Assembly: GCF_022695515.1 (NCBI RefSeq)
Contig: NZ_JALDPT010000015.1
Location: 50,745-114,744, forward strand
Source: Phenylobacterium aquaticum
Lineage (GTDB): Bacteria; Pseudomonadota; Alphaproteobacteria; Caulobacterales; Caulobacteraceae
Length of the DNA: 64,000 nucleotides
Direction of reading: 5' to 3'
A model generated the notes under the pieces. The model was not told the origin of the DNA and ran no database searches. It saw nothing but the letters and a program-made list of their open reading frames with translations. Every line of letters begins with the position of its first letter. Within the stretch, counting starts at the first letter, position 1. Positions 35,301 to 46,626 of the stretch are shown piece by piece. The position numbers were made by a program, and so were the translations under genes.

Positions 35301-37184
35301 ACCCGGCTGCTGGCCGCCTTCGACCACCGCCACATCTTCATCGACCCCGATCCGGACGAGGCGGCTTCCTACGCCGAACGCGAGCGCATGTTCGCCCTGC
35401 CCCGCTCGTCCTGGGACGACTATGACCGCAAGGCGATCTCCAAGGGCGGCGGGATCTTCCCCCGCAGCCAGAAGGCCATCGAGCTGACCCCCGAGATCCG
35501 CGCCCTGCTGGAGATCGCGGCCGAGACGGTGACGCCGGCCGAGCTGATGACCGCCATCCTCAAGGCGCCGGCGGAGCTGCTCTATCTCGGCGGCATCGGC
35601 ACCTATGTGAAGGCCAAGGCCGAGGGCCACGCCGAGGTCGGCGACAAGGCCAATGACGCCGTGCGCGTCAACGGCGCCGAGCTGCGGGTCAAGGTCGTGG
35701 GCGAAGGGGCCAATCTCGGCCTCACCCAGGCCGGCCGCATCGAGTTCGCGCTGAAGGGCGCGGGGGGTCTCGGCGGCAAGATCAACACCGACGCCATCGA
35801 CAATTCCGCGGGCGTCGATTCCTCCGACCACGAGGTCAATATCAAGATCGCCACCGGGGTGCTGGAGCGCACCGGCGTTCTGACCCGGCGCAAGCGCGAC
35901 AAGCTGCTCCGGTCCATGACCGCCGACGTGGCCGCCCACGTCCTGACGCACAACACCGACCAGACTCTGGCCCTGTCGCTGATGGACATGGACACGGTGG
36001 GCGAGCTCGAACCCCACGCCCAGTTCATGGCCAAGCTGGAGGCCGAGGGCCGGCTGGACCGCGCGGTCGAGGGCCTGCCCGACGCCGCCGCCATCGCCGA
36101 GCGCGCCGCCGCCGGCAAGGGCCTGACCCGGCCGGAGGAGGCCATGCTGCTGGCCTATGGCAAGCTGGAGCTCAGCCACGACATGGTGGCCTCGACGGCG
36201 CCGGACGACCCCTGGTTCGAGCAGATCCTGGAGGGTTATTTCCCCAAGGCCCTGCGCAAATATTCCGACGTGCTGAAGCGCCACCGGCTGCGGCGCGAGA
36301 TCATCGCCACCGTGGTCGCCAATGACGCCATCAACCGCTGCGGCCCCTCGTTCCCGACGAGGCTGATGGCGGCCGCCTCCTGCGACGCGCGCGCCTTCGT
36401 CACCGGCTATGAGGCCGCCAAGGTGGTGCTCGACCTGCCGCGACTGTGGGACGCGGTGGCGGCGCTCGACAACCAGATCCCCGCCGCCGGCCAGATGGCC
36501 CTGTTCCGCCGCCTGGCCTACACCCTGCGCGGCCAGACCTTCTGGCTGGCCCGCCGCGCCTTCCGCGAGGGCCTGAAGGTCGAGGCCCTGATCGGCCGTT
36601 ACGCCGCCGGCGCCGCGACGCTCAAGAAGCTGGGCGCCGAGATCCTGTCGCCGGTCGAACAGGGCCAGCTGGAGGATCAGGTCGCCAAGCTGGTCGCCGC
36701 CGGCGCCCCCGAGCCCCTGGCCCGCCAGGTCGCCGCCCTGCAGCCCCTCACCATCACCGCCGATCTGGTCGACCTGGGCGAGGCCTCCAGCTGGTCCCTG
36801 CCCCATGTGGCGCGGCTCTATTACGAGACCGGATCCCGGTTCGCCTTTGACCGCCTGCGGGCGGCGGCCGGCGGCTTCACGGCGGGCGACGCTTTCGAGC
36901 GGGTGGCGGTGCGCCGGCTGCTGGAGGATCTGCTGGCCGAGCAGGCGGCGGTCACCCGCACCATCATGGCCTTCGCCGGCTCGGCCCAGGCCGGCGCCGA
37001 CGCCGAGAAGGCCGCCGCCGCCGTCGCCTCTTGGGCGGCGCTGCGTCGCGAGACCGTGGAGAGCGCCCGCAAGGCCATCGAGGAGATTGAGGCCGCCGGC
37101 GGCGGCTGGACCTTCGCCAAGCTCACCATCGCCAACGCCGCCCTGCGAGAGCTGGCGGCGGAAGGGCCGAAAGGGAAGCGCTGA
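32323..37184 (+). CDS. gdhZ: NAD-specific glutamate dehydrogenase, frame broken near 33761
   Basis: A large (about 1620-residue) NAD-dependent glutamate dehydrogenase, converting glutamate to 2-oxoglutarate and ammonia. Frame one (32323 to about 33762) has the N-terminal regulatory part. Frame two (to 37184) begins TWEDRFSDAVRLSG and holds the catalytic core, with [34 protein letters not shown] and the C-terminal helical region. The total length equals a whole number of codons when one base is added at 33758-33763. In C. crescentus the orthologue GdhZ also restrains FtsZ in response to glutamate. A palindromic repeat (37191-37323) follows the stop. Confidence 0.9.
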
Positions 37185-37190
37185 CCCATT

Positions 37191-37323
37191 CCTCTCCCCG
37201 CCTGCGGGGAGAGGTTAGGTGAGGGGCCCGGAGCGAAGCGGAGGGTCTTTCGGCGGAGGCTAAGGGAGCGGCGATTCAGCAAGGCCCCTCACCCTGCCCT
37301 CTCCCCGCAAAGCGGGGCGAGGG
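37191..37323. repeat. Palindromic intergenic repeat (REP/MITE-like), copy 1
   Basis: A perfect hairpin cctctccccg / cggggagagg followed by ttaggtgaggggc forms one end; an inverted, slightly diverged copy (gcccctcaccctgccctctccccgc and on) forms the other, with about 55 bases between. The same unit recurs at 55130-55274. Both copies lie between convergent genes, so they can terminate both transcripts. No coding capacity. Confidence 0.75.
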
Positions 37324-37336
37324 TTCAGAGAGCTCG

Positions 37337-38640
37337 TCAGACCGCCGCCCGCTTACACCAGCGGTCGAGGTCCCGCTCCCGGCCCATCAGGGCCAGGCCC
37401 GAGGCGATGGATTCCAGTTCGCTGCCGCTCTCGATCTTCGCCGGATCGAAGCGGCGGGTGAAGATCTGGCGCACCGCCGGGACCAGGGACGAGCCTCCGG
37501 TCAGGAAGATGCGGTCAATGCCGTCGGGACCCAGGCCCGCGTCGGCCAGGGCCCGGTCGACGGCCTTGTCGATCGCCTCCAGCTCCGGGGCGATCCAGCC
37601 CTCGAACTCGGTGCGGGCCACCGTACGGGCCAGCGAGATGGTCCCCGCCTCGAACCGGAACTCGGCGGCCGTGTCGCTGGACAGGGCCTCCTTCAGCCGG
37701 GAGACCGAGCGGTACAGCAGGTAGCCGTAGTTCTCGTCCAGGGTCTCGACCAGGCGCTCGATCTTCTCCGGCTCGTCGGCTTCGCGCACCAGCTTGCGGA
37801 TCTCGCGCATGTCGCGGCTGGCCCGCATCAGGGCCAGCTGGTCCCAGCGCGCGAAGGCCGAATAGTAGCGGTTGGGTATCGGCAGGGTCTTGCCGAAGCT
37901 CGTATAGCTCGACCCCTTGCCGAGGCTGGGCGAGACCAGATGATCGATGATCCGATAGTCGAAGGCGTCCCCGGCCACGCCCACGCCGGAGCGCCCCAGC
38001 GGGGTGGAGCGGATCTCGCCCGCCTCGCGGTGGAAGCGGATGATCGAGAAGTCGGAGGTGCCGCCGCCGAAGTCGCCCACCAGCACGGTGGCGTCCTCCT
38101 TGAGCTCGCGGGCGAAGAAGAAGGCCGCCCCCACCGGCTCATAGGCATATAGGATCTCCTCGAAGCCCAGCCGCTTGAACGCCGCCTCGTAGCGGGTGAG
38201 CGCCAGCGCCTCGCTGGGGGCCGCGCCGGCGAAGGTGACCGGGCGGCCGACGATCAGTCGCCTGGGCCAGTCGGCGTGGCCGCCCTTCACGTGGTCGCGC
38301 ATCTTCAGCAGGAAGGCCGCCAGCAGGTCCTCGAACTGGTAGCGCTTGCCCAGGATCTGGGTCTCGCTGAAGCTGGCCGAGGCGCGAAGCTCTTGAAGGA
38401 CTGGATGAACCGCGTCTCCAGCGGGTCTTCCACATAGGCCTCGATCGCCCAGGGCCCGGCCTCCACCGTGCGGTCGGAGGGCCGTTCGGGCGGGGCGTGG
38501 AAGCTGATCGCCGAGCGGAAGGCGAAGACGTCGCGTTCCGGGGCCGGGAAGGTCACCAGCTGGGCTGGCCCGTCGGCGCCGGCGAGCGCCACGACGGTGT
38601 TGGTGGTGCCGAAATCGACGCCGAGACTGAGGCCGGTCAT
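37337..38640 (-). CDS. Hsp70-family chaperone (YegD-like), frame broken near 38385
   Basis: A 434-residue protein with the Hsp70 ATPase domain but no full peptide-binding domain, as in YegD. Motifs are the phosphate loop GVDFGTTNTVVAL, then VGDFGGGTSDFSI, and LTGGSSLVPAVRQIF. The N-terminal 85 residues (to IQSFKSF) are in one frame and the rest (SASFSETQILGKRYQFEDL onward) in another. One base added at 38381-38387 joins them exactly. Start ATG 38640. No DnaJ or GrpE gene lies nearby. The break is probably a sequence error. Confidence 0.85.
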
Positions 38641-38723
38641 CGGGAGCTCCTGTTCGAAGGGGGAGGACGACGGATCGTCCGCCCCCTTGCAAAGGCGCCC
38701 GATCCGCTAGTTCGTGGGGCGCA

Positions 38724-41011
38724 TCAGCTCTGAGCCTCCAGGACGTCCTGCTCATAGGCGGCGAGCGTCGCCATCTGCAGGATCTTGGACACCGAGGCCG
38801 AGAGCGGCGCGATCTGCACCGCCTTGGAGAGGCCCAGCAGGATCGGGCCGATGACCGTGGCGCCGCCGATCGACTGCACCAGCTGGGTCGAGATCGCCGC
38901 CGAGTGAATGGCCGGCATGATCAGCACATTGGCCGGTCCGGTCAGGCGCATGAACGGGTAATTGACCCGACGTTCCGGCTCCAGGGCCAGTTCGGGGGAC
39001 ATCTCGCCCTCATATTCGAAGTCGACCCCCATCTCGTCGAGCATGGAGACCGCCTCGATCACCTTTTCGGACCTCTGGCCCATGGGGTTGCCGAAGGTGG
39101 AATAGGACATGAAGGCCACGCGCGGGGCATAGCCCAGGGTCTTCACCGCCTGGGCGGCGCCGACCGCGATCTCCACCAAGTCCTCGGCGTCGGGCATCTC
39201 GGTGACCGAGGTGTCGGCGACGAACAGGGTGTGACCCTTGGCCAGCACCACGCTCATGCCCATGATCCGGCGGCCGGATCGGGATCGATGACCCGCAGCA
39301 CCTCTTCCAGCACCTGGTCATAGGAGCGGGTCACCCCGGTCACCATGCCGTCGGCGTGACCCAGGGCCACCATGGAGGCGGCGAAGGAGTTGCGGTCCTG
39401 GTTGATCAGCCGCTGGACGTCGCGCTTCAGGTAACCCTGGCGCGCGAGGCGGGCGTAGAGGAAGTCGACGAACTCGGGATTGTGCTCGGAGACCCGCGCA
39501 TTGACGATCTCGATGTTGACCTCGGTCGGATCGAGACCCGCGGCCTTCATGTTCTCCAGCACCAGGTCCTCGCGGCCGACCAGGATGGCGCGGCCGAGGC
39601 CGGCGCTCTGGAAGCCATGGGCGGCGCGGATCACGCTGGGCTCCTCGCCCTCGGCGAAGACGATGCGCTTCTTCGGCGCCTTCAGCACCGCGCCCTGCAG
39701 CTTCTGCAGGAAGGCGGCGGAGGGGTCGAGCCGCTGGGCCAGGCTGGCGCGATAGGCGTCCATGTCCGGGATCGGCTTGCGGGCCACGCCGGTGTCCATG
39801 GCCGCCTGGGCCACGAAGGGCGGGATGTAGGCCATCAGCCGCGGATCGAAGGGCGAAGGGATGATGTATTCCGGGCCGAACTTCAGCTGGCGGCCATGAT
39901 AGGCGGCGGCCACCTCGTCCGGCACGTCCTCGCGGGCGAGCTGGGCCAGGGCGTTGGCGCAGGCGATCTTCATCTCCAGGTTCACCCGCCGGGCCCGCAC
40001 GTCCAGCGCGCCGCGGAAGATGTAGGGGAAGCCCAGGACGTTGTTGACCTGGTTCGGATAGTCGCTGCGGCCGGTGCCGACGATGGCGTCGGGACGCACG
40101 GCGTGGACCTCTTCCGGGGTGATCTCCGGGTCGGGATTGGCCATGGCGAAGATCAGCGGATTGGGCGCCATCTTCATGATCATGTCCTGGGTGAGCACGC
40201 CCTTGGCGGACAGGCCCAGGAACACGTCGGCGCCCACCAGGGCCTCGGCCAGGGTGCGCGCGTCGGTGTCGACGGCGTGGGCCGATTTCCACTGGTTCAT
40301 GCCGGCCGTACGGCCGCGATAGATGACCCCGGTGTTGTCGACGGCGATGCAGTTGTCTGCCCGCACGCCCATGGCCTTGATCAGGTCCAGGCTGGCGATG
40401 CCGGCGGCGCCAGCGCCGCACAGCACCACCTTCACGTCGGCCAGATTGCGGCCGGTGATGTGGCAGGCGTTGATCAGGCCGGCGGCGGAGATGATCGCCG
40501 TTCCGTGCTGGTCGTCATGGAACACCGGGATGTCGAGCAGCTCCTGCAGCTCGGTCTCGATGCGGAAGCATTCGGGGCTCTTGATGTCCTCGAGATTGAT
40601 GCCGCCGAAGGTCACGCCGATGTTCTTCACCACCGTGATGATCTCGTCCGGATCGGTGGCCGAGACCTCGATGTCGATCGAGTCCACGTCGGCGAAGCGC
40701 TTGAAGAGGACGCTCTTGCCTTCCATCACCGGCTTGGAGGCGAGCGCCCCCAGATTGCCCAGGCCCAGGATGGCGGTGCCGTTGGAGATCACCGCCACCA
40801 GGTTGCCCTTGGAGGTGTAGTCGTAGGCGGTCTCGGGATCCTCGGCGATCTTCAGCACCGGCACCGCGACACCCGGCGAATAGGCCAGGCTCAGATCGCG
40901 CTGAGTGGCCATGGGCTTGGTCGCCACGATGGCGATCTTGCCCGGGGTGGGGTGCTTGTGGAAGCTCAGGGCTTCCTCGTCGGTGAAGGTGCGTTTTTCA
41001 GCGTCGCTCAT
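38724..41011 (-). CDS. maeB: NADP-dependent malic enzyme with phosphotransacetylase-like domain, frame broken near 39272
   Basis: A 762-residue MaeB: malate to pyruvate plus CO2. The N-terminal malic domain has SLAYSPGVAVP, the NAD(P) domain VLCGAGAAGIASLDL, and DDQHGTAI is conserved. The C-terminal 320 residues are the inactive phosphotransacetylase-like regulatory domain (IVFAEGEEPSVIRAA). The frame changes after VLRVIDPDP; the second frame resumes MGMSVVLAKGHTLFVADTS. One base at 39269-39276 restores the family length. ATG 41011 is used; ATG 41038 would add nine residues. Confidence 0.9.
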
Positions 41012-41124
41012 GACAGCGGCGGATCCTCGGGTCGGCATTTCTATTGAAGGGCGCCAACCTACAGAGGCCGGCGCCGGCGAACAACCTGTGGAATCCCCCG
41101 TAACCCAGGGGAATCCGGTGTTTC

Positions 41125-41769
41125 TCAGCCCCCGCGGGCGGCCAGGGCGGCCCGCATCTCGCCCACCACCTTGATCACGGCGGCGTCGGACTGGACCCGC
41201 GCCCAATAGGCGTGGAGCTTGCCGTGGCCGGCCAGCAGGTCGCCCTTGCCGAACACGTGGCCGAACACCCCCAGGAACACCAGGATCGGGACGAGCGCGC
41301 AGTCGGCGGTCGTGATGGTGTCGCCCACCGCATAGGCGTCCTCGGTGGCGAACAGATTGAGGTGGGTCAGTCCGCTTTCGAGCTGGGCGAAGGCCGCCTC
41401 GACCGCGGCGGCGTCGCGGGTCGCCGGGTTCATCTGGCCGAACAGGGCCGCGCCGGAGGCCATGACATAGAGCTCGGCCACCCGGGCCAGCAGGCGCGCG
41501 CGCGCCGTCGCCTCGGCGCCCTTGGGCCGCAGGCCGCTCTGGGGGAAGGCGTCGGCCAGATATTCGACGATGGTGTCGCTCTCCGGGATCACCGTGCCGT
41601 CGGCCAGGACCAGGGCCGGGATCTTGCCCATCGGATTAATCGCCAAGTAGTCGGCGCTCTTGGTGTCGCCGCCGGGTGGGGGCAGGATCTCCACGGCCAG
41701 GCCCTTGGCGTAGATGGCGAGCCGCACGCGCGCGGCGAAGGGCGAGAGGTCGGCGGAATAGAGCTTCAT
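41125..41769 (-). CDS. Glutathione S-transferase
   Basis: A 214-residue GST. The N-terminal thioredoxin-like domain has SADLSPFAARVRLAIYAKG, INPMGKIPALVL (cis-Pro) and PESDTIVEYL, the glutathione-binding E-S pair. The all-helical C-terminal domain has the N-capping YAVGDTITTADCALVPIL. The active-site residue is probably Ser9 rather than Cys. The substrate is unknown. Confidence 0.9.
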   Translation of the reverse strand: MKLYSADLSPFAARVRLAIYAKGLAVEILPPPGGDTKSADYLAINPMGKIPALVLADGTVIPESDTIVEYLADAFPQSGLRPKGAEATARARLLARVAELYVMASGAALFGQMNPATRDAAAVEAAFAQLESGLTHLNLFATEDAYAVGDTITTADCALVPILVFLGVFGHVFGKGDLLAGHGKLHAYWARVQSDAAVIKVVGEMRAALAARGG

Positions 41770-41947
41770 GGCGTTTCCCGGGGCTTTGCCGTCCGGTCGG
41801 ACTCCGCCGGGCGCTTTCGTCTTTAGACATGAAGCATGGCTGTAACGCCACCGCCGTGACGGGGATCAAGGCCGCGGCGCCTAACCGGTTGACCAAGGGG
41901 GCGGGGGCGCGGGACAAGCGGGCGCCCTCAAGTCCTGGAGACGCCCC

Positions 41948-42727
41948 ATGACCGCTCCGATCCGTATCGCCATCGCCGGCGCCCTCGGCCGCATGGGTCA
42001 GGCCGTCGCCAAGGTCATCGAGGACCGCGAGGACGCCGTGGTCGCCGCACGGTTCGACCGGCCGGGCGCGACCGGCGAGGGCCTGGTCCGCCAGGACGAA
42101 GCCCTCTCCGTCAGCGACGTGGTCATCGACTTCACCACCCCGGCCAGCTCCGTCGCCTTGGGCCAGGCCTGTGCGGCGCGGGGCGGTCCGGCCCTGGTGA
42201 TCGGCTCCACCGGCCTGGCCGAGGCGGACCTCGCGGTCCTGGCCCAGGTCGCGGCCAAGGTGCCGATGGTCCAGACCGGCAACTATTCGCTGGGGGTCAA
42301 CATGCTGGTCGGCCTGGTGGAACAGGCCGCCCGGGCGCTCGCCGCCCAGGACTATGACGTCGAGATCTTCGAGGCCCATCACAAGCGCAAGGTCGACGCC
42401 CCCTCCGGCACCGCCCTGATGCTCGGCGAGGCGGCCGCCCGCGGACGGGGCCTGAACCTGCTGACCGTGGCCCAGCGCGTGCGCGACGGCATCACCGGCC
42501 CCCGGCCGCCTGGCGAGATCGGCTTTTCCGTCATGCGCGGCGGCGGCATCGTCGGCGAGCATTCGGTGTCCTTCGTCGCCGAGGACGAGATCCTGACCCT
42601 CAGCCACTCGGCCCGCGACCGGGGCCTGTTCGCCCGCGGCGCGGTGGCGGCCGCCATCTGGGTCGCGACGCGCCCGCCCGGCGCCTATGACATGCAGGAC
42701 GTTTTGGGGTTGAAACACAGGCCCTGA
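41948..42727 (+). CDS. dapB: 4-hydroxy-tetrahydrodipicolinate reductase
   Basis: A 259-residue enzyme of lysine and diaminopimelate synthesis. The nucleotide motif is [11 protein letters not shown], followed by DFTTP, the substrate loop with catalytic His-His and Lys in [16 protein letters not shown], and the C-terminal [15 protein letters not shown]. Length and order match the family. The ATG is preceded by tggaga. It is followed after 55 bases by an amidase gene in the same direction. Confidence 0.96.
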   Translation: MTAPIRIAIAGALGRMGQAVAKVIEDREDAVVAARFDRPGATGEGLVRQDEALSVSDVVIDFTTPASSVALGQACAARGGPALVIGSTGLAEADLAVLAQVAAKVPMVQTGNYSLGVNMLVGLVEQAARALAAQDYDVEIFEAHHKRKVDAPSGTALMLGEAAARGRGLNLLTVAQRVRDGITGPRPPGEIGFSVMRGGGIVGEHSVSFVAEDEILTLSHSARDRGLFARGAVAAAIWVATRPPGAYDMQDVLGLKHRP

Positions 42728-42782
42728 TCTCGCCACTCTGAATAGTGAGAAGGGGGTCGAGACCAACCTCAGGGGGGAGACA

Positions 42783-44231
42783 TTGGCGCCGCGCGACATC
42801 CTCGAACAGGACGCCACCGACCAGTTGCTCTCGCTGGCCTCCAAGCAGATCTCGGCCGTCGAACTGCTGAAACTGGCCCTTGGCCGTCACGAGAAGACCC
42901 ACAGGCGGCTGAACGCCGTGATCGCCGCCGACCTGGAGCGCGCGCTGGAGACCGCCCAGGTGGTCGACGACCGCCGGGCCCGCGGCGAACTGCTGGGGCC
43001 TCTGGCCGGCCTGCCCATGACCATCAAGGACGGGCTGGACGTCGAGCACATGCCCGCCTCATCCGGCGTCGAGGCCTGGCGTCACCGCTGGTGCGAGGAC
43101 GCCGACGCGGTCGCCCACGCCCGGCGGGCCGGGGCGGTGATCTGGGGGAAGACCAATGTGCCGGTGATGCTCTCGGACTGGCAGAGCTACAATCCCATCT
43201 ATGGGACCACCAACAACCCCTGGGACCTCAAGCGGACCAGCGGCGGCTCGTCGGGCGGGGCGGCGGCGGCGCTGGCGGCCCGAGTCACGGCCCTGGAGAT
43301 CGGCTCCGACATCGGCGGCTCCCTGCGGGTTCCGGCCAGCTTCTGCGGGGTGTTCAGCCACAAGCCGACCTATGGCCTGGTCTCTCAGCGCGGCCACGTG
43401 CCCCCCGCTCCCGGCGCCTTCGCCGAGCCCGACCTCAATGTGGTGGGCCCCATGGCGCGGTCGGCGCGGGATACGCGCCTGCTGCTGTCGGTGATCTCCG
43501 GCGCGGGCCAGGCCAAGGCCGCGCCCGCCGACCTCAGCCGGCTGAAGATCGGTCTGTGGCTGAACGATCCCCTGCTGCCGGTCGATGCGGACTCCGTCGA
43601 GGTGATCGAGACGCTCGCCCAGGACATGCGCCGGGCCGGCGCCGAGATCGAGCCGATCAAGAGCCCGGTCCCCGTCGACCAGCTGATGGCGGCCTATATG
43701 GTCCTGCTGGGCGGACCGACCGGGGCGGGCCTGCCGCCCAGGCAGCTGCGCGCCATGCAGCGGATGCGGCCTCTGGCCAAGCTCGCCCGGGCGTTCGGGG
43801 CGGCGGGCGGCGGAAGCTCCTGGGCCGGCCTCGTCCTGGCCTACACCCCGACCCACGCCGAATGGCTGGCCGCGAATGAGACCCGCGAGCGGCTCTCGCG
43901 CCAGCTGGACGAGGTGTTCACCAAATATGACGTGATCTTCGCCCCGGCGACGCCGCGCGCCGCCTTCCCGCACGACCACCGGGCCTTCCAGGGCCGCCGC
44001 CTGAAGTTCGAGGACGGCCGCACCGTCCCCTATGCTTCCATCCTCGGCTGGATCAGCCTGGCCACCGCCTGCCGTCTGCCCGCCAGCATGGTCCCGGCCG
44101 GCCTGACCCCGCAGGGCCTGCCGGTCGGCATGCAGATCATCGGGCCCTATGGCGCCGACACCAAGACGCTCGCCGTCGCCGAGGCGATCGACGAGAACTT
44201 CCGCGGCTTCCTGATCCCGCCAGGATTCTAG
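42783..44231 (+). CDS. Amidase signature family enzyme
   Basis: A 482-residue amidase with the Ser-Ser-Lys triad: Lys in GLPMTIKDG, the Gly/Ser-rich TSGGSSGGAAAALAA, and the nucleophilic Ser in IGSDIGGSLRVPAS. It is not GatA, since no gatB/gatC is nearby and the C-terminal region differs. Such enzymes hydrolyse fatty-acid, aryl or peptide amides. Start TTG 42783 follows ggggggag. Its TAG stop is shared with the convergent phosphatase gene via CTAG (44228-44231). Confidence 0.9.
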   Translation: MAPRDILEQDATDQLLSLASKQISAVELLKLALGRHEKTHRRLNAVIAADLERALETAQVVDDRRARGELLGPLAGLPMTIKDGLDVEHMPASSGVEAWRHRWCEDADAVAHARRAGAVIWGKTNVPVMLSDWQSYNPIYGTTNNPWDLKRTSGGSSGGAAAALAARVTALEIGSDIGGSLRVPASFCGVFSHKPTYGLVSQRGHVPPAPGAFAEPDLNVVGPMARSARDTRLLLSVISGAGQAKAAPADLSRLKIGLWLNDPLLPVDADSVEVIETLAQDMRRAGAEIEPIKSPVPVDQLMAAYMVLLGGPTGAGLPPRQLRAMQRMRPLAKLARAFGAAGGGSSWAGLVLAYTPTHAEWLAANETRERLSRQLDEVFTKYDVIFAPATPRAAFPHDHRAFQGRRLKFEDGRTVPYASILGWISLATACRLPASMVPAGLTPQGLPVGMQIIGPYGADTKTLAVAEAIDENFRGFLIPPGF

Positions 44232-44809
44232 AACGCGTAGTTCGGCCGCAGGTGGGCGGTCTCGTTCAGGCTCAGCACATTGCGCTGGCCGCCGCGGGCG
44301 CACATGAACCGGTGGACGCTGGTGTAGGCCGGCTCGAAGAACATGCGCGGCGCCATGCCCAGGACGTGGGCGGTCCAGACATTGATCACCCCGCCATGGC
44401 AGAACACCGCCACCCGCTGGCCCGGGTGATCGGCGATGATCTCCTCCATCGCCCCCACCACCACCGACTGGAAGGCGGCGACGTCGATGCCGTGGTCGCC
44501 GTCCGCCAGGGCCTTCCAGGCCGCATAGTCCTCGCGCTTCAGCTGCTCCATGGGAACATAGGCGCCCGAGCCCTTGTCGAACTCGACGATGCCGTGATGC
44601 AGGCGCAGGTCGTGCCCCTTGGCCGCCACGAAGGGCTCGGCGGTCTGGACGGCGCGGATCATCGAGCTGGAGCAGACCGCGTCGATCTTCTCGTCGGTCA
44701 GCCAGTGGGCCACGCGGCGGGCCTGGTCCTGGCCCTCCGGCGACAGCGGCGGATCATCTGTGGCGGCGCTGCGGATCGGCAGGCCATGACGGATCAGGAT
44801 CAGTTCCAA
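44228..44809 (-). CDS. Histidine phosphatase (phosphoglycerate mutase-like)
   Basis: A 193-residue histidine phosphatase. The phosphoacceptor is in LILIRHGLPIRS; the second conserved His is in VFCHGGVINVW. SSSMIRAVQTAEP supplies the conserved Arg. Start TTG 44809 has GGGGAAA upstream. Starts further up (frame to 44956) would give an Arg/Pro-rich tail that overlaps the dut gene. It lies just downstream of dut. The substrate is unknown. Confidence 0.85.
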   Translation of the reverse strand: MELILIRHGLPIRSAATDDPPLSPEGQDQARRVAHWLTDEKIDAVCSSSMIRAVQTAEPFVAAKGHDLRLHHGIVEFDKGSGAYVPMEQLKREDYAAWKALADGDHGIDVAAFQSVVVGAMEEIIADHPGQRVAVFCHGGVINVWTAHVLGMAPRMFFEPAYTSVHRFMCARGGQRNVLSLNETAHLRPNYAF

Positions 44810-44861
44810 GGCGGTTTCCCCAAGATCGCGGCGGGTTCTCGCCCCGCCTTGTCGTGTCGGT

Positions 44862-45317
44862 CTATTGCGCGCCGGTGGACCCGAAGCCCCCGGCCCCACG
44901 CGCGGTGTCGTCCAGGCTCTCGACCTCAGTCCAGGCGGCCTGGGTGACCGGCGCAATCACCAGCTGGGCGATGCGGTCGCCGCGGCGGATGTGGAAGGCC
45001 TCCGCCCCCAAATTGATCAGGATGACCTTCACCTCGCCGCGATAGTCGGCGTCGATGGTGCCCGGCGCATTGGCCACCGTGATCCCCGACTTGAAGGCAA
45101 GTCCCGAGCGCGGCCGCACTTGGCCCTCGAAGCCGGTCGGGATGGCGATGGCCAGCCCCGTCTCCACGGCGATCCGGGCGCCCGGTTGCAGCAGGATCGG
45201 CTGGTCCGCCGGCACGGCGGCGCGCAGGTCCATGCCGGCGGCGTCGGCGGTCTCATAGGCCGGCAGCGGCAGGTCGGAATTATGCGCCAGGCGGCGGAGC
45301 GGGATGACAGGCTTCAC
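44862..45317 (-). CDS. dut: Deoxyuridine 5'-triphosphate nucleotidohydrolase
   Basis: A trimeric dUTPase of 151 residues that hydrolyses dUTP to dUMP. All five motifs are visible: [41 protein letters not shown] and the C-terminal [10 protein letters not shown]. Start GTG 45317 overlaps the coaBC stop (GTGA at 45317-45314), so the two are translationally coupled. coaBC-dut is a common alphaproteobacterial order. Confidence 0.96.
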   Translation of the reverse strand: MKPVIPLRRLAHNSDLPLPAYETADAAGMDLRAAVPADQPILLQPGARIAVETGLAIAIPTGFEGQVRPRSGLAFKSGITVANAPGTIDADYRGEVKVILINLGAEAFHIRRGDRIAQLVIAPVTQAAWTEVESLDDTARGAGGFGSTGAQ

Positions 45318-46507
45318 GGGAATTCCTTGGCCATGCGTTGGGCGAGACGCCGGGCCACCTCGGCCTTGGGCGCCCGCTCCCATCGCTCGATTCCGCCGCC
45401 CGTGACGATAGCCACGGCGTTGTCGTCGCCGCCCATGGTGCCGGCGATGGAGACGTCATTGGCGACGATCCAGTCGCAGCCCTTCCTGGCGAGCTTGGCC
45501 TGGGCGTAGGTCTCGACCTCGTGGGTCTCGGCCGCGAAGCCGACCACCAGCTTCGGCCGCCGGGCGGCGCGCGACAGGGTCGCCAGGATGTCCGGATTTT
45601 CGACCAGGGCCACGGTCGGCGGGCCCTCGCCGGTCTTCTTGGTCTTCTGCGGCGACACGGTCTCGGGACGCCAATCGGACACCGCCGCGACGCAGACCGC
45701 GATATCGGCCGGCAGGGCCGCCTCGCAGGCCGCCAGCATCTCGCGCGCCGTCTCGACATCGACCCGCGTCACGCCCAGGGGCGTCGGCTGGGCCACCGGC
45801 CCGGCCACCAGGGTCACCTCGCAGCCCAGCTCGGCGAGCGCCGCGGCGATGGCGAAGCCCTGCTTGCCGCTGGAGCGGTTGGTCAGCAACCGCACCGGAT
45901 CCAACGGCTCGGCGGTCGGCCCTGCCGTGATGATGGCGCGGCGGCCGGCCAGGGGCCGGGCGGCCGGACCGGCCAGGGCGGCCTGGATGGCGCTGAGGAT
46001 CACCGCCGGCTCGGCCATGCGGCCGGGGCCGAACTCGCCGCACGCCATTGCGCCCTCGTCAGGGCCGACGAACAGCACGCCGTCGGCCTTGAGCGTCGCC
46101 AGGTTCCGCTGGGTGGCCGCATGGGTCCACATGCGCACGTTCATGGCCGGGGCCATCAGCACCGGCTTGTCGGTGGCGAGCAGGGTGGTCGTGGCCAGAT
46201 CCCCGGCCAGGCCGCTCGCCGCCTTGGCCATCAGGTCGGCGGTCGCCGGGACCACCACCACAAGATCGGCCGAGCGCGACAGCTCGATGTGGCCCATCTC
46301 CGCCTCGTCGGTCAGGGAGAAGAGCTCGGAATAGACCCTGTCCTCGCTGAGCGCCGCCAGCGACAGGGGGGTGACGAACTGGGCGCCCGCCTGAGTGAGG
46401 ATCGGGCGCACCGCCAGCCCCGCCTTGCGGGCCAGCCGCACCAGTTCGAGGGCCTTATAGGCGGCGATCCCGCCGCCCACGATCAACAGAATCCGCTTTT
46501 CCGACAA
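45314..46507 (-). CDS. coaBC: Bifunctional phosphopantothenoylcysteine synthetase/decarboxylase
   Basis: A coenzyme A biosynthesis enzyme of 397 residues. The N-terminal CoaC flavin domain has [15 protein letters not shown], the PAMNVRMW loop and [10 protein letters not shown] with the active-site Cys. The C-terminal CoaB domain has [21 protein letters not shown] and AAVSDWRP, and NDVS near the end. TTG 46507 (preceded by GGGAG) gives the usual length; the frame remains open to 46600. It is first in an operon with dut. Confidence 0.93.
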   Translation of the reverse strand: MSEKRILLIVGGGIAAYKALELVRLARKAGLAVRPILTQAGAQFVTPLSLAALSEDRVYSELFSLTDEAEMGHIELSRSADLVVVVPATADLMAKAASGLAGDLATTTLLATDKPVLMAPAMNVRMWTHAATQRNLATLKADGVLFVGPDEGAMACGEFGPGRMAEPAVILSAIQAALAGPAARPLAGRRAIITAGPTAEPLDPVRLLTNRSSGKQGFAIAAALAELGCEVTLVAGPVAQPTPLGVTRVDVETAREMLAACEAALPADIAVCVAAVSDWRPETVSPQKTKKTGEGPPTVALVENPDILATLSRAARRPKLVVGFAAETHEVETYAQAKLARKGCDWIVANDVSIAGTMGGDDNAVAIVTGGGIERWERAPKAEVARRLAQRMAKEFP

Positions 46508-46626
46508 GGCTTCGCGCGCTCCCGAACAGGACCTCGCTCTTAAGCCATAGACAGGCTCTGGACAAACCCGTCGATCTGTTCTTAATTTGTTCCAATTCAA
46601 CCTGACCGTGCCGGAGGGAGCGGAAC

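Noticed and set aside
33801..36806. A 1001-codon open frame antisense to gdhZ
   Set aside because: It is Gly/Asp/Gln/His-rich with no domain, and mirrors the codon pattern of the sense gene in GC-rich DNA. The same applies to long antisense frames over pnp (56047-58194), ampG (16530-18239) and the ShkA-like gene (15110-16720).
42783..44231. GatA subunit of the tRNA amidotransferase
   Set aside because: The amidase triad is present, but no gatB or gatC is adjacent and the sequence outside the signature does not read as GatA.
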